The notes beneath the pieces are model-generated. The model had not been told where the DNA came from, searched no databases, and was given only the letters and a program-made list of their open reading frames with translations. Below, piece by piece: positions 7,255-13,495 of a stretch of DNA of 15,967 nt (position 1 is the stretch's first letter; each line of letters starts with the position of its first letter). Position numbers and translations under genes: made by a program. Origin of the DNA: Pseudomonadota bacterium (lineage in GTDB: Bacteria > Pseudomonadota > Gammaproteobacteria > Steroidobacterales > Steroidobacteraceae); NCBI GenBank assembly GCA_021850555.1, contig JAJZLX010000134.1, positions 1 through 15,967 of the forward strand, in the 5' to 3' direction.

Positions 7255-7523
7255 GCTGTGGTTAAGGTCGCGAGTATTCCTCTATTGCGAATCGCCCGTG
7301 CATCAGCAACTTTCGCTCGCCCCTTGCGCACGAATGCATAGTATTTCGTGCGTCCATACCGGCTCGCGCCAAATCGTAGTCGGAAGCTCGAGCCGTACGG
7401 ATCGACCGCGAAATCGTCCTTTCGCTTGGCGACAATGGTTTCTCGACGTCGAGTTTTGATTGACGCTGTGCGTCCTTTCGGCCAACTGCCGACATTGCAC
7501 CCGTGATGGATTTTACGATACAC
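7242..7523 (-). CDS. Possible small basic hypothetical protein
   Basis: A 93-codon minus-strand frame starting with GTG at 7521-7523 and overlapping the 3' end of fic by 13 bp. An inner segment (from about VAKRKDDFAVDPYGSSF to the end) has plausible codon use and a basic, aromatic-rich composition, but I recognise no family, and no good ribosome binding site precedes it. It is the only candidate gene between fic and vapC. It may well be non-coding. Confidence 0.22.
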   Translation of the reverse strand: MYRKIHHGCNVGSWPKGRTASIKTRRRETIVAKRKDDFAVDPYGSSFRLRFGASRYGRTKYYAFVRKGRAKVADARAIRNRGILATLTTAQPR

Positions 7524-7577
7524 CGGACGTCCGAATGCGTGAGTAACCTATACGCTTGCAGCGAGAGCCTTGTGAGG

Positions 7578-7979
7578 CTACGGAGTCAGCAGTTCAACGC
7601 CTGGAATCCGGCTCGCCGTTCGGTCGAACGTGACCATCGGTACGCGCCTTGCCGAGTTGCACTGACCCGCGTGTAGGCAATCGGCAAAGTCGGCCGAGTT
7701 CTGCCGATAGAAGCTGAGCGCTCGCTCTATTGTGGGCTCATCCTGGAACTCGAGCTCCTGCGTTTCGAGCAGGGCGTTGAACGCACCGAGAACTGTGGAC
7801 TTGTCGAACTCGTAGCGCGAGCGCAACACCCACTCGAGCTCGAGCATCACGGTGCTGGGAACGAACAGTGGGGATTCTTGCTCAACTGCCTCTTCGAACA
7901 AGCGCTTCACTCGTGCCGCCTGCCGCGGATCGTCGTCGACGATCCACCGTGCCAGGACGTTTGTATCGAGGCCAGCCAT
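7578..7979 (-). CDS. vapC: VapC-type PIN-domain toxin
   Basis: 133 residues with the four acidic positions of a PIN ribonuclease: Asp5 (GLDTNVLARW), Glu47 (VMLELEWVLR), Asp97 and Asp100 (SADFADCLHA), and Asp119 (VTFDRTA). PIN toxins cleave RNA, typically tRNA or rRNA, using Mg2+ or Mn2+. The length is normal for the family. It starts 3 nt after the stop of the upstream AbrB-type antitoxin on the same strand, so the two form one operon read leftward, opposite to the other modules of the island. Confidence 0.9.
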   Translation of the reverse strand: MAGLDTNVLARWIVDDDPRQAARVKRLFEEAVEQESPLFVPSTVMLELEWVLRSRYEFDKSTVLGAFNALLETQELEFQDEPTIERALSFYRQNSADFADCLHAGQCNSARRVPMVTFDRTASRIPGVELLTP

Positions 7980-7982
7980 GGA

Positions 7983-8213
7983 TCAGCGTCGATCAATACT
8001 CATGTCTTTGACGGGGATCGGGCGCTTGCCCGCCCGTGCAGGCTTCAGCAATCCCCTGAGTTCCAAGATGGAGCGCCGCTTCGCTCGGAACACGATGGTG
8101 CCGTCGTCAAGCTGCGTGAAGACCACTCGTTCGCCCGTCGCGAGCCCCATGGCTCGGCGGATATCAGCCGGAATGGTGACCTGCCCCTTGCTGGTGACAG
8201 TTGCTTCGGACAT
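7983..8213 (-). CDS. AbrB/MazE-fold antitoxin
   Basis: 76 residues. The N-terminus, SEATVTSKGQVTIPADIRR followed by ALG-like loop residues, is the classical swapped-hairpin AbrB/SpoVT fold. The C-terminal tail (about 48-76, RSILELRGLLKPARAGKRP) would be the toxin-binding arm for the VapC encoded just downstream. It should bind DNA at the inverted repeat upstream. A strong ribosome binding site (AAGGAG) precedes the ATG at 8211-8213. Confidence 0.9.
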   Translation of the reverse strand: MSEATVTSKGQVTIPADIRRAMGLATGERVVFTQLDDGTIVFRAKRRSILELRGLLKPARAGKRPIPVKDMSIDRR

Positions 8214-8222
8214 CTGCCCGCT

Positions 8223-8267
8223 CCTTACCTATTGGCACATTGTAAGGCACCGTGCGGGTAGAGGCAA
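8223..8267 (-). promoter_or_regulatory. Promoter and operator of abrB-vapC
   Basis: On the minus strand TTGCCT (8262-8267), 17-bp spacer, TACAAT (8239-8244). An inverted repeat CCTTAC (8223-8228) / GTAAGG (8242-8247), separated by 13 bp, brackets the -10 box and the transcription start, suitable for the dimeric AbrB-type antitoxin. The -35 box is only 19 bp from the left end of the insertion sequence. Confidence 0.6.
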
Positions 8268-8276
8268 ATGCCCAGC

Positions 8277-8286
8277 ATGCAGTCCC
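8277..8286. repeat. Target site duplication, left copy
   Basis: ATGCAGTCCC, identical to 10269-10278 on the far side of the insertion sequence. Ten bases fits the 8-10 bp duplication known for ISAs1-family elements. Confidence 0.85.
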
Positions 8287-8303
8287 CACGGTGAATTCGT
8301 TCT
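8287..8303. repeat. Left terminal inverted repeat of the IS
   Basis: 17-bp imperfect terminal repeat, 13 of 17 identical to the right end (10252-10268) on the opposite strand. It directly abuts the 10-bp target duplication. Confidence 0.78.
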
Positions 8304-8336
8304 GGCGTCACCCCCCCTTTGCGGCTGAGGGGAGCA

Positions 8337-10144
8337 TCAGGCCGGAGCCGGGGCGGCAGGACGGGGCGCAGCGGATGCCCGAGGAGGGTGGCGAGAGTTC
8401 TCGCTCATGAGCAGGTAATCGAAGACGGTGCGCACGTTGCGATTGAGGCGGCGCAGCGTTTCGGCGACCCTGCGGCCGGGCTTTGATTGGATGAGTGCGA
8501 CGGCGAAGCGGCGCAGACGCGAGACGTTCTCCGGACCGTAGCCGCTGCGGATGCGGCCGCGGTCCTCGTCGAAGTTCCAGTCGATGAGGTAATGGCAGCG
8601 GTTCTCTATGACCCAGTGGCCACGGTTGATCTGCAGGAGCCGCTCAGGGGAAGCCTCAGAGGCGGGGCGGCTGGTGATGCCGTAGGCGAGCTCGCAGGAG
8701 CGCTCCCCGGTTTTCTTCTTCAGCACCCGCCGCTCGATGAGGAAGGCCTGGGCGACCTCGGGGAAGTCGAGGTAGTCGTTGAGGGCTGCGGTGACCCAGA
8801 TGCAGCGGGTTTCGATGCGCCCGTGGCCGCAGGAGGTCTGGGTGAACTGGGGAGCGGAGCGGTCTTGGAAGTAGCGCTCGAGGTCAGCCAGGAGCGCGGG
8901 GCGATTGCCCTTGACGCTGAAGTGGTAGTAAGCGCCGCGGCGACGGATGAACTCGGCGATGGGGCGTTGGGTTAGCAGTGCATCGGCGCTGATGTCCTTA
9001 TCCTTCAGGTCCAGCTCCTCGAGCAGCGGGATTGCGGTTTTGATCTCATTGGTCTGCTTGAGCGTGTCCGGATCGCCCGCTACGGGCAGAGTGCCGACTT
9101 TTTTTGACTGTAGCAGGCGCCGGTTTCATGGCCGATCACGCTCATGAGGTGCGTGCGCTCCCCGTGCGCATCGATCGCGTTGCACATTGTCTTGCCATCG
9201 ATCGCGAGGCTTGAGTCCTGCGGGGCGAACTGCCCATTCCAGCGTTGCAGGGCCTGATCGAGGTGCTCAGGCTCGACCCGCATCAGCACGTCACGGATGA
9301 TCGAGAGGCTCGGGACCAAGTACTCCCCACGCACCCGACGGCAGCGAAAGCGTGCCCGGGCGCTCTGGGAGAGATGCTCGGCCCACTCGGCGATATGCTT
9401 GTAGCCGCGCGCCCCGCAGAGCGTCGCGGCGGCGGCAATCGCCAGCACCACCGAGAGCCGATGGCGCCGTCCCTGGCCGCGGCGCGGATCGGGGATGTTC
9501 TCGAAGAAGGCGGGCAAGGCCTGCATTTGCGCAGCGGTGAGCATCAGTTTCGGTCCTTCCCGCACATACGGGGGTGGCAGATGCGGCTGGCACAGGAGGG
9601 TGCGCGCCTTGCCGCTGAGGCAGCGCAGGAAGACTTTCTTCGGCGATTGCGGGGTGTCGGTGTACCCGCCCTGGCGACGCCGGTAGCCGCGCGTGTCCCC
9701 GACGTACAGCCAGTTGGAGGCTTGATAGAGGGTGCCGCGGTGGCGTTGCGGATCGACAAAGGTCTCCAGCAACAGGATCGGATGGCCGAACGCTTCGCTC
9801 CAATCCTGCGCGAGCCGTCGCTCGCACAAGGCGAGTACGCGCGAGGCCACGTTCGGCCGGTGCCACTCGGGCAGAATACAAAACCGCGTGTTGTTGGCCA
9901 GCAGCGAAAGGCGCGCGTACTGCTGCCGATAGCTCCAGCCGATCCACCGATCGCGCACCGCGCACTTCAGGGCCGCCGCTGAAAAGGAAAGCAGTGCGAC
10001 CCATTGCTCGCACCAGCTCGCCACGTACCAGAGCGTCTCACCGATCTTCGGCAACGCTCCAAGGTAGTGATGCGCCTGCATCAAGGCTTGGTAGCGCCCC
10101 TCCTCGGCGCGCTGAACCCGCCGCACCTCGATCTCTTTGAGCAT
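8337..10144 (-). CDS. ISAs1 transposase with DruA-like N-terminal fusion, frame split by a -1 shift
   Basis: Read from ATG 10144, with a good ribosome binding site (GGGAGGGG). Residues about 1-195 are a DUF4338/DruA-type domain (HHYLGALPKIGETLWYVA at 25-42, RDRWIGW at 64-70, LLETFVDP at 125-132, NWLYVGDTRG at 144-153). Residues 200 onward are an ISAs1 transposase (LPAFFENIPDPRRGQGRRHR at 210-229) with the first catalytic Asp in LAIDGKT (Asp316). The zero frame ends at a TAG at 9080-9082 after 354 residues. A -1 shift at the A_AAA_AAG heptamer (9098-9104) continues in frame to the TGA at 8337, giving about 602 residues and supplying the other two catalytic residues, Asp388 (ISADALLTQ) and Glu514 (HWVIENRCH). 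Without the shift the protein lacks two of three catalytic acids. It is either a programmed-frameshift transposase or one disabled by a single-base run error. The frame downstream is open and family-like throughout. Confidence 0.82.
9075..9104 (-). promoter_or_regulatory. Slippery heptamer plus hairpin in transposase
   Basis: On the minus strand the codons read CAA AAA AAG, i.e. the -1 slippery sequence A_AAA_AAG. After a 10-nt spacer comes a hairpin GCCCG-TAG-CGGGC (9083-9087 and 9075-9079), and the TAG that ends the zero frame forms its loop. Slippery site plus downstream stem is the usual signal of programmed -1 frameshifting in bacterial IS elements. Confidence 0.55.
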
Positions 10145-10251
10145 GCCCCTCCCGCGCGGACCGGGCGGTCCGAGGGGGCTCGTTATACCGCAGTGAAGCG
10201 GGGCTGTCCAGTCCGAGGAAAGGGCCCTTTATCCCTCAGCGGCTTGGGAGT

Positions 10252-10268
10252 AGGACGAAATCGCCCTG
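10252..10268. repeat. Right terminal inverted repeat of the IS
   Basis: Read on the minus strand it begins CAGGGCGATTTCGTCCT, matching the left end at 13 of 17 positions. Confidence 0.78.
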
Positions 10269-10278
10269 ATGCAGTCCC
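10269..10278. repeat. Target site duplication, right copy
   Basis: ATGCAGTCCC, identical to 8277-8286. Confidence 0.85.
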
Positions 10279-10601
10279 CGCATGCCGGGCGAACGCCGAC
10301 GGACGTTCGTCCGCTCTGCCCGGGAGTGAACTCGTGGCCGAGCCGTCGGCGGATTTCTCAAAACGGGTCGATACCGGCCCGTCAACTTCGCACGGTCGCT
10401 CCGGCGGCTGGCGCACTGCGAGGACGGGGACTCAGGCAGGGCCGCAAGGGGAGCGGTGGCACGGAATGTTGCGGTGACATCATCATCGCGCATGATCGCG
10501 AGGCGTGTCTTGCGGGGGCGGAACCGCTGTGCGCCGCGCTTGCTGTCACCTGGGCGAAGGTTGCGGGGGGCATGGGCGACGCGCATGCAGCAGCGGTGCG
10601 C
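10279..10601. other. Non-coding stretch between IS and vapBC
   Basis: About 320 bp. It holds the right half of the hairpin split by the IS (GCATGCCGGGC at 10280-10290), a further stem CGGAC-GTTC-GTCCG (10300-10313), and an ACGGG/CCCGT inverted repeat around 10363-10382. Frames crossing it (for example 10269-10667) are not supported by any family or ribosome binding site. Confidence 0.5.
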
Positions 10602-10651
10602 TTGACGAAATCTCTTTATATATATATAGTCAATATATATCTAGTAGAGAT
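10602..10651 (+). promoter_or_regulatory. vapBC promoter in AT-rich operator region
   Basis: TTGACG (10602-10607), 17-bp spacer, TATAGT (10625-10630). An inverted repeat ATCTCT (10610-10615) / AGAGAT (10646-10651) is centred on the end of the -10 box, and the interval is almost pure alternating TA. The AT-richness is striking in this GC-rich DNA. Probable site of VapB-VapC autorepression. Confidence 0.65.
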
Positions 10652-10663
10652 CAAGGTGATGTC

Positions 10664-10897
10664 GTGAAAACGGCCAAGCTCTTCAAGAACGGTGACAGCC
10701 AGGCTGTACGGCTTCCCAAGGAGTTCCGCTTCGCGGGAGCAGAGGTGTTGATCAAGCGCGTCGGCAGTGCGGTCGTACTTTTGCCCAAAGCCAAATCGTG
10801 GGATACGCTGGTTCAGAGCCTGGATAAATTTCCGGCGGATTTCATGAACGAACGCGGGCAGCCACGTGAAGCAGAGCGGCGGGAGTCGCTACTGTGA
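10664..10897 (+). CDS. vapB: VapB-type antitoxin (AbrB fold, VagC-like)
   Basis: 77 residues from a GTG at 10664, with AAGGTG as ribosome binding site at 10653-10658. The N-terminus KTAKLFKNGDSQAVRLPKEF is the standard VapB/VagC AbrB-like DNA-binding domain. The C-terminal part (VQSLDKFPADFMNERGQ, about 50-66) matches the toxin-binding tail of this subgroup. The open frame extends further upstream, but that would cross the promoter. The TGA stop overlaps the GTG start of vapC (GTGA). Confidence 0.9.
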   Translation: MKTAKLFKNGDSQAVRLPKEFRFAGAEVLIKRVGSAVVLLPKAKSWDTLVQSLDKFPADFMNERGQPREAERRESLL

Positions 10898-11295
10898 AAT
10901 GGATGCTTGATACGGACACGTGCATCGCCATCATAAAAAAGCACCCTGCTGCACTTAAGAAAATACGCGGCAAATCGGTCGGACAGGTTGGAATCTCGTC
11001 GATTACATTGGGTGAACTCATGTTCGGCGCGGCAAAGACCAGTCGTCCAAAAGTTGCGCATGACGCACTGAATGAATTTCTGTTGGCGCTCGAGGTCGCG
11101 GGATTCGATGAGGGCACCGCAATGATCTACGGAGATGTCCGTGCATCGCTCGAACGGCAGGGGAGACCGATTGGGCCGCTCGATACGCTCATCGGCAGTC
11201 ATGCGCATGCGCTGGACATGGTTTTAGTTACGCACAACACGCGAGAGTTCTCGCGGATTGATGGCCTGCGACTCGAGGACTGGATCGCGCAGTAA
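10894..11295 (+). CDS. vapC: VapC toxin (PIN-domain tRNA/RNA endonuclease)
   Basis: 133 residues from GTG 10894. The PIN residues are all present: Asp6 (WMLDTDTCI), Glu41 (SITLGELMFGA), Asp97 (GRPIGPLDTLIGSHA), and the conserved VTHNTREFSR at 112-121. This subgroup, typified by VapC of enteric plasmids, cleaves initiator tRNA, but target specificity is not visible here. Translationally coupled to vapB through a 4-bp overlap. Confidence 0.92.
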   Translation: MKWMLDTDTCIAIIKKHPAALKKIRGKSVGQVGISSITLGELMFGAAKTSRPKVAHDALNEFLLALEVAGFDEGTAMIYGDVRASLERQGRPIGPLDTLIGSHAHALDMVLVTHNTREFSRIDGLRLEDWIAQ

Positions 11296-11416
11296 TGGAG
11301 CATGTGCAACGGTGTGCCGCGCGCGCCGGGCGTCTGTGCACGGCCGGACGCGGTCATACTGCGTGCCGGAGTGCGACTGCGGACTGATGCAGTACGATGA
11401 TTGACCTGGATGACGC

Positions 11417-12019
11417 GTGGCTGAGCCACACATGGGCAAATCACCCTCCCGCGCCATGACGCGGCCGCGGAGCTTTCAGTCATCGGAAGAATTGCGTGCA
11501 TGGCTGGCGAAGAAGCATGCTCAAGCTCCTGGTCTACTCCTGCGAATTTACAAGAAGGACTCAGGTGTTACATCGGTCACGTATGCCGAGGCGCTTGATC
11601 AGGCGCTGTGTTTCGGTTGGATAGATGGGCAAAAGCTGCCGTTTGACGCACACTCCTGGGTGCAAAAATTGACTCCCCGAAGGGCAAAAAGCGGCTGGTC
11701 CAAAATGAATGTTGCGCGTGTGGATCGCCTGATCCGTGCGGGCCAAATGACACCTGCTGGCCTCAAAGAGGTCGAAGCAGCCAAGGCCGACGGGCGCTGG
11801 GCCGCGGCGTACGATTCTTCTGCAACCGCAACGGTGCCTCCCGAGTTCGTGAAGGAGCTCGCACGCAACGCAAAGGCAAAGCAATTCTATGCGACACTCA
11901 ACAAGGCCAATCGGTACGCGATCGCCTACCGGTTGCAACCAGCAAAGCGCCCAGAGACGAAGTTCAGGCGCATAAGACTGATTATCGAGATGCTCGGGCG
12001 CGGCGAGAAATTTCACTGA
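11417..12019 (+). CDS. YdeI/OmpD-associated family protein
   Basis: Up to 200 residues. The protein has the features of the YdeI/OmpdA family: SSEELRAWLAKKHAQ at the start of the domain, YAEALDQALCFGWIDGQK (about 56-73), LTPRRAKSGWSKMNVARVDRL (85-105) and a C-terminal helical part ending RLIIEMLGRGEKFH. Members have been linked to resistance to polymyxin or bacteriocins; the biochemical role is unclear. The longest start is a GTG at 11417, inside a short perfect palindrome GTGGCT-G-AGCCAC; ATGs at 11432 and 11456 are alternatives, and 11456 fits typical family N-termini best. None has a strong ribosome binding site. Its place between two toxin-antitoxin pairs fits a stress or bacteriocin-protection role. 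Confidence 0.85.
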   Translation: MAEPHMGKSPSRAMTRPRSFQSSEELRAWLAKKHAQAPGLLLRIYKKDSGVTSVTYAEALDQALCFGWIDGQKLPFDAHSWVQKLTPRRAKSGWSKMNVARVDRLIRAGQMTPAGLKEVEAAKADGRWAAAYDSSATATVPPEFVKELARNAKAKQFYATLNKANRYAIAYRLQPAKRPETKFRRIRLIIEMLGRGEKFH

Positions 12020-12573
12020 TTCCTCGGGCTCCCTACTTCGGGGCACGACATTCGCGGTCTCCGCGCAGACCATCTCTGTCAAGCTGCTCTGGTCAGGTGA
12101 GGCAGAAAAAAACTGCTTTGGGTATCCGCAGCGGAAGTCGACATCATTCGAGTTCGCAGATGTGTCTCTACGAGTGTGGAGTCGTAGGCAAAACCGCAAA
12201 GGAGCAACATCAAGGAGACGCCGGCTCCGCTGTGTCACTTGCATCAGATCGGCGTCTCACCTCACGTCGCGGGCATCCACCGATTCGACAAAGTCCCGGT
12301 GGTGCTTCGCGTTTTGCGATGCAGCGCGAACCGCGGCGCACCCCATCTGCGGCACTCCCGGATGTGCTGGATCTGCCCGAGGTCGGATTCGAAACGTTGA
12401 CGTAAGTCAGTGAATGGCATGGTAGTGCGGCAGGTTGGCAGGCGAAAATACCCCGAGGCGATATCCCCGCGGCTCTCCATGGCGTGATCCAGATACCCCC
12501 AGCTCGGCCTGCGAGTGCGGCGCTGGTGTATTGGGCACAGCCGCGCATTGCCGTCACCTTGATCTGCTGTGCA
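12020..12573. other. Non-coding stretch before RHH/PIN module
   Basis: About 550 bp. The first 250 bp show nothing recognisable. The rest is dispersed repeat copy C. Frames across this stretch (12097-12405 plus, 12210-12557 minus) are not convincing genes. Confidence 0.55.
12272..12558 (+). repeat. Dispersed island repeat, copy C (longest)
   Basis: The most complete copy. Its left third (12272-12390) aligns with copy B, and 12374-12558 aligns with all of copy A. It ends only 16 bp before the operator of the following toxin-antitoxin module. Confidence 0.68.
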
Positions 12574-12596
12574 ACAAATGAGAGAATTTGTATAAC
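12574..12596 (+). promoter_or_regulatory. Operator-like inverted repeat of RHH/PIN module
   Basis: ACAAAT (12574-12579), 6-bp spacer, ATTTGT (12586-12591), running into a -10-like TATAAC (12591-12596). A clear -35 box is not visible at the right distance. Likely bound by the ribbon-helix-helix antitoxin. Confidence 0.48.
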
Positions 12597-12614
12597 GGAC
12601 GTTGAGGTGAAGTC

Positions 12615-12908
12615 ATGAGTGCTTCGGAATCGATCGGCCGACGCAAGATGTCGTTGGCGGAAATGCGGGTTCGAGTGACCCTGGAGACCGCGCAGGCCGC
12701 GGGACTGCTCGGTGGGGCAAGGAGTGCCCGCGTGGCTGGCCGAGTACCCGCCGAGCTGGTTGCGGCGGCGAAGAAGAGTGCGGGGATCTCATCGGATACG
12801 GATCTCATCGAGATCGCGCTGGCGAGGCTGGCTCTGGAGGATGACTTCGGCGCAAAGCTGGTACGGAACAAGGGAGTGCTGCCTCGAGACGTCGGCATTG
12901 AGTTTTGA
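12615..12908 (+). CDS. Ribbon-helix-helix antitoxin
   Basis: 97 residues, with a good ribosome binding site (GAGGTGA) before the ATG at 12615. The middle part, RVPAELVAAAKKSAGISSDT then LIEIALARLALEDD (about 43-77), fits a ribbon-helix-helix fold. The tail KGVLPRDVGIEF resembles toxin-wrapping ends of VapB-like antitoxins. The first 40 residues precede the fold and are unassigned. It overlaps the start of the PIN gene that follows. Confidence 0.75.
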   Translation: MSASESIGRRKMSLAEMRVRVTLETAQAAGLLGGARSARVAGRVPAELVAAAKKSAGISSDTDLIEIALARLALEDDFGAKLVRNKGVLPRDVGIEF

Positions 12909-13470
12909 TCTCGATGCCACTCTGCGCTGGCTCAAACCGACCCGAAAGACGCGTCTGCTGCGGCGCAGGCCGGAGGAGAGGCTGGATTGGGTCGGAGAGG
13001 TCCCACTGGTAGGCGCGCCGGTTCTGCTGGATACGACGGTTTACGTCGATGTCCTTCAGGGACGGACACCGGAATCGCTTGACGCCTTCGTGAGTGTGCG
13101 GACATGCAATCACTCTTCGGTTTGTCTCGCCGAGCTGATGCACGCTTTCGGGCGGCTAAAGCCGGATGATCCCCGAACGGGACAGGCGCTCAAGGCAATC
13201 GGTGGAACAGTCCGGGACATTCCGGCTCATCGCCTTGTGGCGCCTGATGCGGCGACATGGGCGGAGGCGGGAGTCCTCGGCGGCTTACTGTTTCGGCTCG
13301 GCTGCCATGCGGCAGGCGCGGAACGTAAGTGCCTCAATGATGCGCTTATCTTCTTGCAGGCCCGCAGGAATGGTTGGCCGGTGGTGACGGCCAATATCGG
13401 CGATTTCGACTTCCTGAATCAGCTCGTCCCGGACGGGCGCGTTCTATTCTATAGACGCATTAGGAATTGA
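12898..13470 (+). CDS. PIN-domain toxin with N-terminal extension
   Basis: 190 residues if started at the TTG 12898-12900, which overlaps the antitoxin end by 11 bp. No ATG or GTG lies in frame near the antitoxin stop, and the PIN domain must begin before residue 40. Acidic residues: Asp45 (VLLDTTVYVD), Glu79 (CLAELMHAFG), Asp148 (CLNDALIFLQAR), Asp169 (TANIGDFDFL). Residues 1-40 are a basic extension absent from small VapC proteins. The open frame runs back to 12712 but overlaps the antitoxin. RNA-cleaving function is inferred from the PIN residues. The call as toxin partner rests on the tight overlap with the RHH gene. Confidence 0.8.
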   Translation: MSFDLDATLRWLKPTRKTRLLRRRPEERLDWVGEVPLVGAPVLLDTTVYVDVLQGRTPESLDAFVSVRTCNHSSVCLAELMHAFGRLKPDDPRTGQALKAIGGTVRDIPAHRLVAPDAATWAEAGVLGGLLFRLGCHAAGAERKCLNDALIFLQARRNGWPVVTANIGDFDFLNQLVPDGRVLFYRRIRN

Positions 13471-13495
13471 AGTGATCCCGGCGTCGAGACCGGTA

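Larger units (their letters stand above)
8287..10268 (-). mobile_element. ISAs1-family insertion sequence, 1982 bp, complete ends
   Basis: The ends were found by reading outward from the transposase. The left terminal repeat (8287-8303) begins CACGGTGAATTCG; the right one, read on the other strand (10268-10252), begins CAGGGCGATTTCG. They match at 13 of 17 positions. A second, inner inverted match GCTGAGGG / CCCTCAGC lies at 8324-8331 and 10233-10240. Identical 10-bp direct repeats flank the element, so it arrived by transposition and neither the flanks nor the ends have decayed. It is longer than usual ISAs1 elements because the transposase has an extra N-terminal DruA-like domain. It carries no passenger gene. 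Confidence 0.88.

Noticed and set aside
9075..9087. Shared 13-mer GCCCGCTACGGGC also present near 3100
   Set aside because: It is a simple GC hairpin. The flanking sequences differ, so I treat it as chance rather than a repeat family.
9245..10013. Plus-strand frame 9245-9982 and alternate minus frame 9291-10013
   Set aside because: Shadows of the transposase, whose own frame shows DruA-like and ISAs1 motifs.
12210..12557. Minus-strand frames within repeats B and C giving similar peptides (for example FTDLRQRFESDLGQ)
   Set aside because: The similarity comes from the DNA repeat itself. The frame is not kept in copy A, and no family is recognised.
3410..12558. Chromosomal integron with attC sites
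   Set aside because: The array of same-direction modules suggested it, but I found no convincing GTTRRRY core sites with matching inverse cores in the repeats, and no integrase.
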